Source of the DNA: Doryteuthis pealeii
Lineage: Eukaryota > Mollusca > Cephalopoda > Myopsida > Loliginidae
Assembly: GCA_023376005.1 (NCBI GenBank)
Contig: CM042148.1
Coordinates: forward strand, 72,853,741-72,917,740
DNA length: 64,000 nucleotides
Direction: 5' to 3'
Of this stretch, positions 52,627 to 63,699 are shown in pieces (position 1 is the first letter of the stretch; every line of letters starts with the position of its first letter). The translations under genes were made by a program, and so were the position numbers. Under the pieces are notes generated by a model. It had not been told where the DNA came from. It made no database searches and saw only the letters and a program-made list of their open reading frames with translations.

Positions 52627-52855
52627 CAGTGTTATGCTTTTGATGACTTAACATTTTAGTATGAATGCCGGTGATAGGGCCTGATGGGTCTCCTCATACT
52701 CAATTTTATAATGTCAATTTTTATAAAGTGGTATTCATACAGAATATATGAAAACTGTCATCTTGAGCTCCCATACAAAGAAGAAAATAGTTAAATAATT
52801 TTGACTGAACACAAATAATTTTTAGACATATCTATTAAACTATTATATAGGTCTT

Positions 52856-53143
52856 AGGAGGTGCGTGGTGTAATGGAGTCGTAGGAAATGAACTCGTCGA
52901 CCCGAGTTCAAATCCTGGACGAGGCTGTTTATATTTCACATATCGCTAATACCCTAGGGAAAGGTATGCCTCTAACTAATCTCCCTCCAGCTATGGGTAA
53001 CTAGAAGAGCGGACAGGGATCTTTAACCTTGGCCCGGTAACCAGTCTAAGAGAAGGAAAACTCTGAAGTCAAACCTGTTAAACTCCGCTTAAGAACTTGA
53101 CCTTTTTTCACATACTGCTCGTGCGGGGTGGAGGGGGTGATAA
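52856..53143 (+). mobile_element. SINE-B copy, full length
   Basis: Head GGAGGTGCGTGGTGTAATGG to the tail before (TA)n at 53144. Confidence 0.8.

Positions 53144-53207
<64 letters not shown>
53144..53207. repeat. (TA)n(TG)n microsatellite
   Basis: Extension of the SINE-B TATA tail, suggesting SINE tails seed these tracts. Confidence 0.9.
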
Positions 53208-53210
<3 letters not shown>

Positions 53211-53333
53211 AGAAAACTGGAAGTGAATCCGACGGTATGTAATATAGTGAAAAATTGGAAAAAACACTGGTTCAAAATTCAAAATACCACTCTGTGTGTT
53301 TTCAAATACCAACCTCTGTTCTTTCAAATTTTT

Positions 53334-53375
<42 letters not shown>

Positions 53376-53377
53376 TG

Positions 53378-53512
53378 GTCCTTAGCTGATATTACACTTC
53401 AGGTGAGAGTGAAGCTTAGAGAAATAGCTATGAAGGGGTACTCCACTCTCCACAGAGCTCCCGAACTCACCACTGGATGCGGTTTAGTGTCATACCCAGG
53501 ACATACACTTCT
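53378..53512 (-). mobile_element. rep-C fragment
   Basis: GAAGGGGTACTCCACTCTCC and GTCATACCCAGGACATAC. Middle only. Confidence 0.5.
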
Positions 53513-53798
53513 GTAGGGCATATTATGTAGCGAATTATTTACAATTTGTAGCGGGGGTTATATTACTGACAATTGAACGTTGCCTTCGTTCCTTTGTTGT
53601 ATTTGGATATCATAACTACCGCTAATATTAAATGAGTAAGAACGAATTATTCGGACTCTTACAGCAGAGGAAATGTAGTATTCTATAATAATTCCTCATA
53701 CAGAACAATGCAAAAGCAATTCACAATGAATTAACCACATTTTATTGACCGGGCAAACAATGAATACAAGAATGACATGAAATACTAAATAAACATAT
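53513..53798. other. No gene seen
   Basis: No recognised feature. Confidence 0.35.
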
Positions 53799-54076
53799 TT
53801 ACCCACCCCTCCGCACGAGCAGGATGTGACACAAGGTCATTCTCTTAAGCGCCGTTTAACAGCTTTGAATTCAGAGATTTCCTTCTCATAGACTAGTTAC
53901 CAACTATGGTTAAAGAACTCAGTCTGTCCTGCTATTTAGCCATAGCTGGAGGAAGAATTAGATTCATACCTTTCCCAAGAGTATTAGCACCATGTGAAAT
54001 GCAAACAGCTTTGTGCAGGAATTGACCTCGGGTCGGCGAATCCATTTCCTACGACTCTAACCATTACAACACGCGC
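53799..54076 (-). mobile_element. SINE-B copy, full length
   Basis: TTTACCCACCCCTCCGCACG through GGCGCGTGTTGTAATGG on the minus strand. Confidence 0.8.
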
Positions 54077-54159
54077 CAAAAGAACTAAATGAGTATATGT
54101 TGAGAAATGCCCAAATATGGTTGAAGGAGAATTAGTATATGACGTAGAATATATTTATG

Positions 54160-54812
54160 TATAGATTTGCATCCTTATAAACACAGGGTTCCGTTCTATA
54201 CACACACCGCCCTGTCGGCGGGGCGTTAGAATACACTGACTGCACCTCTGCACAGGGGTAAGACTCCCCCAAATGGGACCACCTGTTAGCCGTGAGTGGC
54301 GACCCGTGATGCTTAAGGATAGAACCAGGTGGCTGAGCAGTCGATGACTTGCAATACTCCACTTTGGCCCTTTCTTGAGCTAGACGGGCGGTCCGAGAGC
54401 CCCCCATCCGATCAATAGGCTGGTCACGTCAAGCCCTAGCACCTATATGTTTTTCCCAACCCTATTGCCCTTATGGCAAGCCCCAACACTTTTTATCATA
54501 TGGGTGCTAGAAGGCTGTAGCTGAGGGTCTACTCGTCCTGGGAATGACGTTAAACTCTATCTGATGGTGAGGTTCCAGTTTTGGAGGTTTGGGGAATGTG
54601 GAGCACCCCTTCATCACCATTGATCCCTCATCCACTCTGACCCGGAGTGGTAATACAGGGTCCCATCTATGGGTTAAATAGAAAAACATGAGTTTATAAA
54701 CAAAATGTGATTATCCATCAAAGAATGAGTTTATTTCAAAACTTTGTCGGCATTAAATGACCCACTGAGGTTGATATGCCGTAAAAACCAAACCAAACCA
54801 AACAAATCCATA
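54160..54812 (+). mobile_element. rep-C, longest copy (~650 bp)
   Basis: Head GTTAGAATACACTGACTGCA, middle CTGGTCACGTCAAGCCCTAG, body AATGACGTTAAACTCTATCT, GACCCGGAGTGGTAATACAG, and tail GAGGTTGATATGCCGTAAAA then (ACCAA)n. No protein frame. Best template for the family; the 3' tail is shared with LINEs here. Confidence 0.65.
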
Positions 54813-55000
54813 CAAACACGTAGAAGACAGGAAATTGAATGGATATACAAACTACACTCACACAAATATAGATTAGATACTGACATCAAATAACGATATT
54901 ACTAAAAAATAACCAAGAACACCTCATTCAATAGATCCACTACAATCCAAAATACACAAACAAAACAGGTTTTTTACTATTTCTCTGAATAGTTAAGATA

Positions 55001-55141
55001 ATAGATAGGGAAGAACACTGGAAGAGAAGACGCCTCAAAGAATCAGATCCTATGATTGGCTATAGTAACCTCTTAAGTAGACCAAGTATAGAGATGAATC
55101 CAATATTGCAAACTATCATTAAAAATGCTAGATTAGATTAA
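55001..55141 (+). pseudogene. Retroelement ORF 3' end (…EEHWKRRRLKES…)
   Basis: A 47-codon frame ending in TAA: IDREEHWKRRRLKESDPMIG ... RPSIEMNPI...IIKNARLD. The copy at 59690-59750 encodes WEPIIKKARLD at the same place, supporting coding ancestry. The EHWKRRRxKE style is seen at the ends of some retroelement nuclease ORFs; the family is not certain. Confidence 0.4.
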
Positions 55142-55232
55142 AAACCGCAATATGAGCCAAGGTAAAAATCATATATTAGTAAATATTCTAGGTAAAACAA
55201 GACATTAGGTTTATCAGATCCCAAAATTCACT

Positions 55233-55830
55233 CTCAATTGTCCAATTGGATACATGGCATAGTGTATATATATATTTACCAACCCCTCGCACGAGCAGGA
55301 TGTGACACAAGGTCAATTTCTAAGCAGAATTTAACAGGTTTGAATTCAGAGTTTTCCTTCTCCTAGACCAGTTGCCTAACCAAGGTTAAAGAGCCCAGTC
55401 TGCCCTACTATTTATCCATAGCTGGAGGGAGAGTATGATTCATACCTTTTCCAATGTATTAGCGATAAATGAAATGCAATTACCACGTCCATGATTTGGC
55501 GTAGTGTATATAGGCGTTGATTTAAGACAGTTCTAAGTGATAGTTATCTCTGGATGCAGGTTCAATCCTTGGTAAGGGCGACTGCAAGATAGTATGATAA
55601 TTAACATCATTTAATGCTCGGATCCAGTCGTGGTTAGCGGAATGAAAAACAGTATACTCCCTAGTGAGTTGAATAAATTGGTGGGGTTCCGAGTTCCGTG
55701 AAGACTCAAGAAAAGGTTCAGAGTTCGACAAGGTTCCCGAGTCCGACAAGAAATACCTCAAGAAGGCCGTAGTATAGATAACAATAAAGATGAGGATAAT
55801 AGTCTGAATGATCCAAATAAGAATACAATA
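55233..55830 (+). mobile_element. SINE-D copy with nested SINE-B
   Basis: CAATTGTCCAATTGGATACA, a head (GATTTAAGACAGTTCTAAGT; box B GGTTCAATCCTT), then CCCGAGTCCGACAAGAAATA and ATAGTCTGAATGATCCAAAT end. Interrupted by SINE-B 55271-55497. Confidence 0.6.
55271..55497 (-). mobile_element. SINE-B inserted in SINE-D with target duplication
   Basis: Flanked by a 15-bp direct repeat GGC(A/G)TAGTGTATATA (55256-55270, 55498-55512), a clear target-site duplication with one later change. Confidence 0.75.
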
Positions 55831-55884
55831 GATTTTCACTACAATATTTATTTCAAGAAACACGTTTTAGCAAAAATATCCCCA

Positions 55885-56158
55885 GAAAGTATATTGTTGG
55901 CATCCTTCCGTCAACAGAAGACGATGGCCTAGTGTCCATTTCTTTTTATCTCCAACTGCGTGAGTGGCTGAACAGACCAATTCTTGAATGACAGTCTCTG
56001 GTGCAGTGACTGCAAACAAACAGTGATGCTTGCTGGAGTTGCTGTTGTCTCTCCTTCCTTTTGGCTCTCTTTTCTGCGGCGGTTTCTTTCCTCTCTTTTT
56101 CACTCCTTTTCGTTCCTTGTTTGATGAGGAGGCGCCAGGTAGCACGGTCCCAGAAAGT
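55885..56158 (-). pseudogene. LINE ORF2 C-terminal tail with C2H2-like motif
   Basis: Minus strand: TWRLLIKQGTKRSEKERKE basic stretch, then FVCSHCTRDCHSRIGLFSH and RSWR stop. This is the Cys/His tail of molluscan LINE proteins, in the best-preserved of three copies here. Confidence 0.7.
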
Positions 56159-56202
56159 ATATACAAAACAACAAATCTCTCAAAATACAAAATATAACAT
56201 AT

Positions 56203-56754
56203 GTTGCATATTACTCTTGTTGCATAGCGCCTTCTTCACTGGTACTAAATAATTATAATGTTATATATCTCTTTCTTTCTTCTATATCTGGTCGTTTTTT
56301 CTTCTGGCCGGCTTTGCTTCTGATCGTCTTTGGTATATCTTCTAACATCTTGACTTGGTCTGGTATCTTCTAAGATCTTGCGTCTGGAGTTGACTTGGGG
56401 GATTTCAGGTCTGGTTTTCTGTTAGGGAATTCTCTTTATCAGAAGCCCTGTGTCATTGTTAGTTTTTAGGTAATAAACACAAGACTTCGATTTATTTTGG
56501 TGTTACTTTATTTTCAATCCTCAATCCTAACTAACATAGCGCGCGTTTAGACAGAGCATAAAATGGCCGACCGCTCTGCCTGACGTCCAACTGCAAAACC
56601 GGGGACTCTCAAAAAGGTCCCACGTGACTTCACATATTTGGCGGGCTTCTGTAATTTTCCATGGAAGGACCCGGCCATGATATGAAAAGGGTCATCCCCT
56701 CAGAATTACAGGGGATTGACAAGAATCTTATGCAACCGCATAGATTATGTAACA
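56203..56754 (+). mobile_element. LTR-like element, complete copy
   Basis: TGTTGCATA start and TATGTAACA end. Collinear with 94-134 plus 1372-1854 and uninterrupted, so it shows the empty Helitron site (CACTGGTACTAAATAATTATAA). No target duplication seen. Confidence 0.55.
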
Positions 56755-56769
56755 CTCTTTCAATCGATG

Positions 56770-56900
56770 CATTTAGGCGAAGCTAGTCTTGCGGATCAAT
56801 TACTATCAAATATCGAGTTCGATCTCCGCTGGATGCTCCATACTTGTGACCTTGTGTCACACACTATCTGTGGTGAATGGCTTGTGTAAATACCTACTAC
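56770..56900 (+). mobile_element. SINE-C copy
   Basis: ATCGAGTTCGATCTCCGCTG, GACCTTGTGTCACACACTAT, end CTTGTGTAAATA. Confidence 0.55.
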
Positions 56901-57300
56901 TGGTAGGTCTGTCTAGGACAGCAGCATTGGACTAAACTCGGCAAGGACCCACACATATTTTCATCAGAGTGGCGAGTTAAAGGAACCAACGTCTTTACCG
57001 CATGAACCACGGCCTTACCTAATATACGTATGTATGTTCATCTGTTGTTACTTTTCTTTTTGTTTTTTGTTTTATTTTATTTTCTTTTTGTACGTATAGG
57101 ATACGCACAGTTCAATCAGATGTCCTCTGACATTTCACTGTTGTTAAAGAGGCGAAGGGAAAACGAACGTAATTAAGGGAACGAGTGGATTCTCTTATCT
57201 TTATTGAGTCTAATTGGCCTCCGGTCTGTACAGACGCCATTTTTGCAGAAAATTGCAATAACCGACATTGCTCACCACTGCTCAGTCACTTGGCGGTCAT
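56901..57300. other. No gene seen; inverted YY1-like motif at 57235
   Basis: ACGCCATTTTTGCAG (57233-57247) is an inverted YY1-like site just before the purine block. Otherwise unassigned. Confidence 0.3.
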
Positions 57301-57309
57301 TTTGAATAA

Positions 57310-57491
57310 ATAAGAAAGGAAGAAGGAAACTAGGGAAACTAAGATGAGATAGAGATAAATAAATAGAGAAGAAGAAGAAGAAAGAAGAAGAAGAAGAAGA
57401 GAAGAAGAAGAAGAAGAAGAAGAAGAAGAATTAAAGGAAAGAAACCACCATGATACATAGAAAGAAAAAGAGAGATAAGAGGGCGGAGAGA

Positions 57492-57525
<34 letters not shown>

Positions 57526-58125
57526 CAGAGACAGAGATGATATCAAGAGAAATAGATTCAGAAAGAGAGAGAGGGATAGAGAGAGTAGAGGGCGGAGACA
57601 GAGAGAATGGAAGATAAAATGAGAAGAAAGAATATATGTACCGATCAGAACGACAGGGAGAGAGAGAGAGAAAGAGAGACATAGAGACAGAGAGAAAGAA
57701 AGACAGAGAGACAGAGAGAAAGAGAGACAGAGAGAAAGAGTGCGAGAGAGAGAGAGAGAGAGAGAGAAACAGAAAGCGAGAGAGACAGAGAGGGAGATAA
57801 AATGAGAAAGAATATATGTAGCAATCACAGTGAGAGGGGGTGGGAGACAGAGAGAATGGGAGATAAAATGAGAAAAAAAAATATGTGTAGCGAACAGAGA
57901 GAATAGAAATACAGAGGGAGGGGACAGACAAACCGACAGAGGGAGAAAGAGACAGGTATATATATAGAGAGACATGAAAAAATGGGAGATAAAATGAGAA
58001 GAAAGAATATATGTAGCAAACAGAGAGAGGGTTTAAAGAAGTTTAGAAGAAAGAAAGAAAATACAATAAATAAGATATTAAATGAAAGAGGGAAAAATTT
58101 AGATAGATGCTAAAGGTAAGAGAAA

Positions 58126-58162
<37 letters not shown>

Positions 58163-58620
58163 TAGAGAGAAAGAGAGAAAGAGAGAGAGGGAGGTGGTGG
58201 GAGACAGAGGTAATGTGAGATAAAATGTGAAGAAATAATATATGCAGCGAACAGAATCAGAGGGCGGGGTTAGAAGGTTTGAAAGAAGGAAAGAAAAAAT
58301 CAATGAAGTAAAAGAGAAAGGGAGAAGAAAAAGAAATAAGATGAGAAGAAGAAAAAACGGAGCAAACAATGATAAGGAGGTTTAGAAGAAGGAAAGAGAA
58401 ATACAATACAGAAAGAAAGAAAAGAAAGAAAGAAAGAAAGAAAGAAACGAGAAATCTAAAAAGGTGTATAAATAGATATAGAAGGAATGAGAGAGAAATA
58501 GAGAGAGAGAGAGAGAGAGTTAGGAGGAGAAAGAGAGAGAGAGGGAGAAACGGAGAGGAATGGGGTAAGGTTAGACAGAATGGGAGATAGAAGAAGAAAA
58601 ATATATGTCTCGAACAGAGA

Positions 58621-58663
<43 letters not shown>

Positions 58664-58755
58664 TTAGGAGGAGAAAGAGAGAGAATGGAAAACAATGAGA
58701 AGAAAAATATGTCTCGAACAGAGAGAGAGAGAGAGAGAAAGGGAGAAAAATATGG

Positions 58756-58821
<66 letters not shown>

Positions 58822-58891
58822 AAAGAGAGAGAAGAGGTGAACGAGGTTAGAGAGAATGAGAGATAGAATGAGAAGAAAAATATATGTCTCG

Positions 58892-58935
<44 letters not shown>

Positions 58936-59150
58936 GAGAGAGAGAGAGGTTAATAAGGAAGAAAAAATACAATGAAGAAAGAAAAGAAGGAAAGACAGAA
59001 GGAAAGAAGGAAGAAGAAATAACGGAAGAAATAAAGGAGAAACGAGGAATATAAAAAAGATAGATAAAGAGTGAGTGAAGACAATGAGAATGAGAGTGAA
59101 AATGAAATGAAACAATATATATAGCGAACAGAAAGAGAGGTAAGGATGTT

Positions 59151-59188
<38 letters not shown>

Positions 59189-59200
59189 GAGAAACGTAAA
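57310..59200. repeat. Polypurine minisatellite, ~9 units
   Basis: GGGAGATAAAATGAGAAGAA followed by ATATATGTAGCGAACAGAGA recurs near 57610, 57795, 57865, 57985, 58210, 58580, 58685, 58855 and 59105, separated by (GA)n. The unit drifts from ..GTAGCGAACAG to ..GTCTCGAACAG along the array. Long serine/leucine frames on the minus strand are artefacts. Confidence 0.8.
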
Positions 59201-59383
59201 ATACAAAACGGTAAATGAAAAGATAATATCCAGGTATATTATGCAATAGGTGCAAACAGAACCGCGAAAAATGCAGAATGAAAAGGAAGGAAACGGAAAA
59301 CCATGAAGACATAGAGACATACAAATTAATAGCAATTTTAGGGTGCGCTCGTATTGTTACAGTTATAATTATCATCAAAAGTA

Positions 59384-59633
59384 ATAGACACGTGGACCAA
59401 AGTTCAAATTCTGGACGAGGCTGTATGCATTTCCCATTGTGTAAATACCGTTGGGAAAGTTATGAATACAACTATTTTTCCTCCAGGTATAGATATGTAG
59501 TAGTAGAGTTTGGACTCTTAACCTTGGAATGGTATCCACACTAGGAGAAGGAAGATACCCAAACGTGTTAGACTCCACATTAACAAGCTGATCTGATGTC
59601 GTATCCTGCTAGTGTAGAGAGGTTGGGTAAATA
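59384..59633 (+). mobile_element. SINE-B copy, diverged
   Basis: CCAAAGTTCAAATTCTGGAC to GAGGTTGGGTAAATAC. Confidence 0.65.
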
Positions 59634-59689
59634 CTTACAAACTAATGTGAAAAGAGCATGTCCAGCAGTATTAGAAGGAAGCCGAAAAG

Positions 59690-60530
59690 ATTATAGCTAT
59701 CGTCATAAGAAATATGGGAACCTATAATTAAAAAGGCGAGATTAGATTTAGACAAAAACGAAAAAAAAACAAAAAAAAACTATATGAGTCAAGGTAAATA
59801 AAATCATACCTAAGTGCATAGGTAGATATTCTAGGCCAAAAAAAAAAAATAACAAAAAAAAAACAAATAAAAAACAAGACATTAGCTTTATAAAAAGTCG
59901 ACGGGGCGGTCTAAAGTCGGTATCAGCCATTCAGCGAGCGAATCTATCCCCTTTTCAATAGCGCTAGACCAAGGAGATTGTTTTAGCATCTGAAGTGGAG
60001 CGCCACACCTACCATCAGCTCCTTACATTACCGCACAGATCCCTGTGCTACTCTTACGCTGAGTTGGCGAGGACCGGTATCGAACTAGGAACGTTGTGGT
60101 TTCTAGCCGAACGCTCTACCAACTGAGCTAACCCCAAAATTCCCACTGAATTGTCCAATTGGACACATAGCATAGTGGATAAAGGAGTTAGGTTAAGACA
60201 GTTCTAAATGACAGTTGCCTCTATACTGCAAGTGAAATCCTAGGTAGGGGCAGCAGTAACATAGAATAATAATTAACACAGCTTAACACCTGTACCCCAG
60301 TTATGGTTAGCGGAATGAGAACAGGATACCTCCGTGGACTGAATAAAGAGTTAGGTTCAAATTTCCGTGGTGGTTCCCGATTACGACAGGAATGTTACTG
60401 AGTTCGAAAAGAAACTTCCCGAATCCGACAAGAAATACCCGAAGAAGGCCGGAGGGCACAATGTCCGAAAAGTTGTACACATAACAATGAAGATGAGGAC
60501 AATAGTCCGAATAATCCAAATAATGCTAAG
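59690..60530 (+). mobile_element. SINE-D / retroelement end, second copy, with nested SINE-A
   Basis: Collinear with 55090-55830: ATTCTAGGCC, AACAAGACATTAGCTTTATA, (SINE-A), CCAAAATTCCCACTGAATTG, GACAGTTCTAAATGACAGTT, CCGAATCCGACAAGAAATAC, ATAGTCCGAATAATCCAAAT. Confidence 0.6.
59895..60135 (-). mobile_element. SINE-A nested in SINE-D region
   Basis: GTCGACGGGGCGGTCTAAAG to CTGAGCTAACCCC. It sits between TTTATAA and CCCAAAATTCC; the homologous 55-kb site lacks it. Confidence 0.75.
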
Positions 60531-60735
60531 ACGAAAAGAGATGAGAAAAAAAACAATAAAATTGGAGGTAAAACAACATGTAGATGGATAGTTGTCATTT
60601 ACTAACCTGAAACAAGATTGGCACAAGGCCTGAATTATAAGGAACCTTGATAGAATCGAACCCACTAACAATGGTTTGCTTATTACTAGTTTGGAAACAA
60701 TCTTAACACGTTAGGCGCCCAATGTATGGCAACTG

Positions 60736-60800
60736 GTCTAGGATATTAAAAATGACCTTGTGTTGCATCTTTCATGTGTAGAGGGGTTGGGTAAATACAT
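60736..60800 (+). mobile_element. SINE-B 3' end fragment
   Basis: ATGACCTTGTGTTGCATCTT to GGGTTGGGTAAATACATA. Confidence 0.6.
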
Positions 60801-60813
60801 ATAATATATATAT

Positions 60814-61102
60814 GGAGGCGCGTGGTCTAATGGTTAGAGTCGTAGGAAATGGACTCGTCGACACGAGTTCAATTCCTGGACGAAGCTGTTTGCATTATCA
60901 TGGCGCTAATATCCTTGGGAAAGGTATGAATCCGATTTTTCCTCCAGCTATGGGTAAATAGTAGGACAGACTAGGCTTTTTAACAATGGCTTGGTAACCA
61001 GTATAGGAGAAGGAACACTCTGAATTCAAAGTTGTTGAACTCCGCTTGAGAAATTGGCCTTGCGTCGCATCCTGCTCGTGCGGAGAGGTTGGTAAATATA
61101 TA
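60814..61102 (+). mobile_element. SINE-B copy, full length
   Basis: GGAGGCGCGTGGTCTAATGG to GGTTGGTAAATATATATA. Confidence 0.8.
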
Positions 61103-61119
61103 TAATACATATTATTGGA

Positions 61120-61362
61120 TCCTTTCCGTTCACTAAGGACGATGGCGTAGAGTCCAAATTTAAAAAAAAATAAAGACAATGTATCTGCATCTGCGCAAGT
61201 GACTCAGCAGGCCAATTCTTGAGTGACAGTCTTTGGTGCACTGAATGCATACAAACTGTGATGCTTTCTGGGGCTGCTGGCTTTTCTCTCTCTTTCTGGC
61301 TCTCTTTTCTGTTGATGCTTCTCTCCCCCTCTGCCTCGCCCTCTTCGTGCCTTGCTTAGTTC
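61120..61362 (-). pseudogene. LINE ORF2 C-terminal tail with C2H2-like motif
   Basis: Minus strand: KRAR..KRE-rich stretch, then FVCIQCTKDCHSRIGLLSH and RRCR. All Cys/His positions retained. Confidence 0.65.
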
Positions 61363-61710
61363 ATATAATCATTCAGATAAATTATAAACCTGTCTTGATT
61401 TACATAATTACTTGTAAAACGTAAGCAATAGTATGTTTATAATGCTTGAAGCGAAGGTCAAATTCATCTATAAATGTCGCTATGTCCCGATGCATATACA
61501 TGAATTCGTTAAAAGAATAGACGTACTTATCAAAGGCTTACGTACATTTACTTTTTGTCTGCATATATGTTTCAAAGGTGTAAATATATTCATCATTGGA
61601 TACGGTGTACTTTACTAAAGCTTATCATCTTTCTCAGCGTTTCCTCGGCAGCTTTCAGTAGAAATTATACATATAGATAAGAACACATTCTGGGAGATAG
61701 ATTAACAGAA
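61363..61710. other. No gene seen
   Basis: A 61-codon open frame at 61433-61618 has no recognisable feature. Confidence 0.35.
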
Positions 61711-62182
61711 CTAGCAACAGAAAACACCCTCCGGGCGTCGTAAAAACTAATTTTCGAAAGACATTGCCTGAGAGGGTGGGAGTTAAAAATTCAATGTCAG
61801 AGGGTTTGTATCATAAGTAAGTCAAATCCTTATATTTATTAAAGGAGTAAAAATAAAATAAAATAAAACAATTTGAAATGAAAACTGAGCCCCATCCCTC
61901 TCAAATAAAATGTTGCATGCATGTAATAATCAAACAATTATTTTGAATATTTTCCACATCAATTTTACACAAAATCGTAGGTATTTATTTATTTGTGAAC
62001 TTTTTAGTTAACTTCTTGTTACTGAAAAAAAAAAGAACGAGAGTAAAAAACAATTTTTAAAATTGCTTACTCAAATTTTGGGTGTATATAGCATAAGAAT
62101 ATTGTGACGTAAGTTGTGATGTAGAGCTGTGATGTAGTTTTTGGTACAGACAGAAATACAGACAATCTCCATTATTAATAGA
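61711..62182 (-). mobile_element. Non-autonomous Helitron, 472 bp
   Basis: Minus strand: A|TCTATTAATAATGGAGATTG at 62182, hairpin GCCCGGAGGGT region near 61730, TTGCTAG|T at 61711. Both termini canonical; body shared with 6325-6772. Confidence 0.7.
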
Positions 62183-62277
62183 TGATGATACGCACATACA
62201 ATCATATACTGAGTCGTAATATCTAGGGTTAAATAGAAAAATGAGTTTAAAAAATGTATTTAAGAAAATTGAGTTAT

Positions 62278-62773
62278 TGCTATATACCCGTTCATCTGCT
62301 GGGTATATAATTGGGAAAGATGTAGAAAGATGAGGAGATGGGAAGGGTTCTTACTTGTTCTACTTGTTCTTCTTGTCCTTACTTTGTCACTCCCATCTCC
62401 ATCTGGGCTGATTCTTCCTTCATCTGGTCTGGTCGTCTGTGCTTATTTCTTGGTTAATAACTAAGCAAGACTTATTTGTTTTTTATATTCTTTATTAAAA
62501 GTCCACAACCCAAAAGGGTTTTCTATCACGGTGAGAAGTTGGCATCTTAGGAGTGAGGAATACCTACGTCTGCTCCTTTCAGCTAACGACCAAAATTTGA
62601 CTTACTAAACCCAATGTTTGTTCTTAAACCTTCCCCTTGGAGGATGTAAGATGGTGGTTGTCAAGTAAAGGTCATTACGTATAACGACTAACGGTAACTT
62701 GCTTTTATCGTCCCGTTATTTAAATTTTAACTACACTTACATAATTGGTAGGCTACCCACAAATTATATAACA
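62278..62773 (+). mobile_element. LTR-like element, second family
   Basis: TGCTATATACCC start, TATATAACA end (8/9 inverted match), TTTATTAAAAGTCC in the middle, 496 bp. Related to 25698-26133 (-). No target duplication or pol genes seen. Confidence 0.4.
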
Positions 62774-63292
62774 TTCTGTACTAAAAGCTTGGGCGGGGAT
62801 AAGTGACCGGAAACAGTCAAGAACCTCTTTTACTCATAACTGTCTTCATTAATAATAACGTTGGCTGTTGAGCCGACTTCTATTTGAGCCACCCTGTGAA
62901 CTTCCAAGCGTGAACATTGCACTCAAGTGAGGCATAGATTTGAATTTTCTGAATTTCATATTGTGTAGTCAAGAACAGAGAAACATACGAAGGTCACCTG
63001 TTGATTATGGCGTATGGAGGTCGTGAGTTCAATCTCAGTGCAAGGTAATTCTTATAATCTGAAGAAGAATGAGAAGGATGAATGGGAAAGGCAGAAGGAA
63101 GAAGCTGAAAGAAAAGAACATCTAGATGACGCATAGAAAAATAGATAAGAATTACCATGCACTGAGATTGAACTCACAACCTTATCAGTGAATAATATGC
63201 TAAAATCAAGGTTACTTTGGTATGCTCATCTGCTGTTTCAGTAAACACTGTCTTCAAACCTCTGTTTGATCGATGCATGACATCATAATTTA
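62774..63292. other. Inverted tRNA-like box-B repeats, otherwise unassigned
   Basis: GTGAGTTCAATCTCAGTGCA (63020) is mirrored at 63150-63178 (TGCACTGAGATTGAACTCAC). A ~45-bp inverted pair with an 85-bp loop, probably two opposed SINE head relics. Confidence 0.45.
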
Positions 63293-63341
63293 ATGAGAGA
63301 CAGGGGAGGAGAGACAGACAGGCAGACAGACAGAGAGAGAG

Positions 63342-63380
<39 letters not shown>

Positions 63381-63585
63381 GGAGAGCTACAGACAAATTG
63401 AATGGTAGAGACAGATGGAGACCAGAGATAGATAGATAGATAGATAGAGAGACAGAGAGAGAGGAGGGAGAGCTACAGACAAATTGAACGGTAGAGACAG
63501 AGGGAGACACAGAGATAGATAGATAGATAGAGAGGGAGAGAGAGGGAGAGAAAAAGAGAGAGAAAGAGAGAGAGAGAGAGATGAA
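63293..63585. repeat. (GA)n/(GATA)n block, two ~110-bp units
   Basis: GAGAGCTACAGACAAATTGAA(T/C)GGTAGAGACAG occurs at 63383 and 63468, flanked by GA and GATA runs. Confidence 0.8.
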
Positions 63586-63699
63586 AATAAAGTTATGAGA
63601 AAGAGACAAATGAGAGATTGTGGAATAGCAAAAGATAAGTGAAAAAGAAACCTTGATCAAGTAGGGAAAGAAAAATATACACATCACTTGTAGAAACAC

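Noticed and set aside
54132..54407. 91-codon minus frame as a gene
   Set aside because: It lies wholly inside rep-C, which has other copies without an open frame.
57286..57975. Large minus-strand open frame (229 codons) rich in Ser/Leu
   Set aside because: Translation of (CT)n-type minisatellite; same for other long frames at 39027-39692, 58456-59115, 42360-43026 and 8392-9518.
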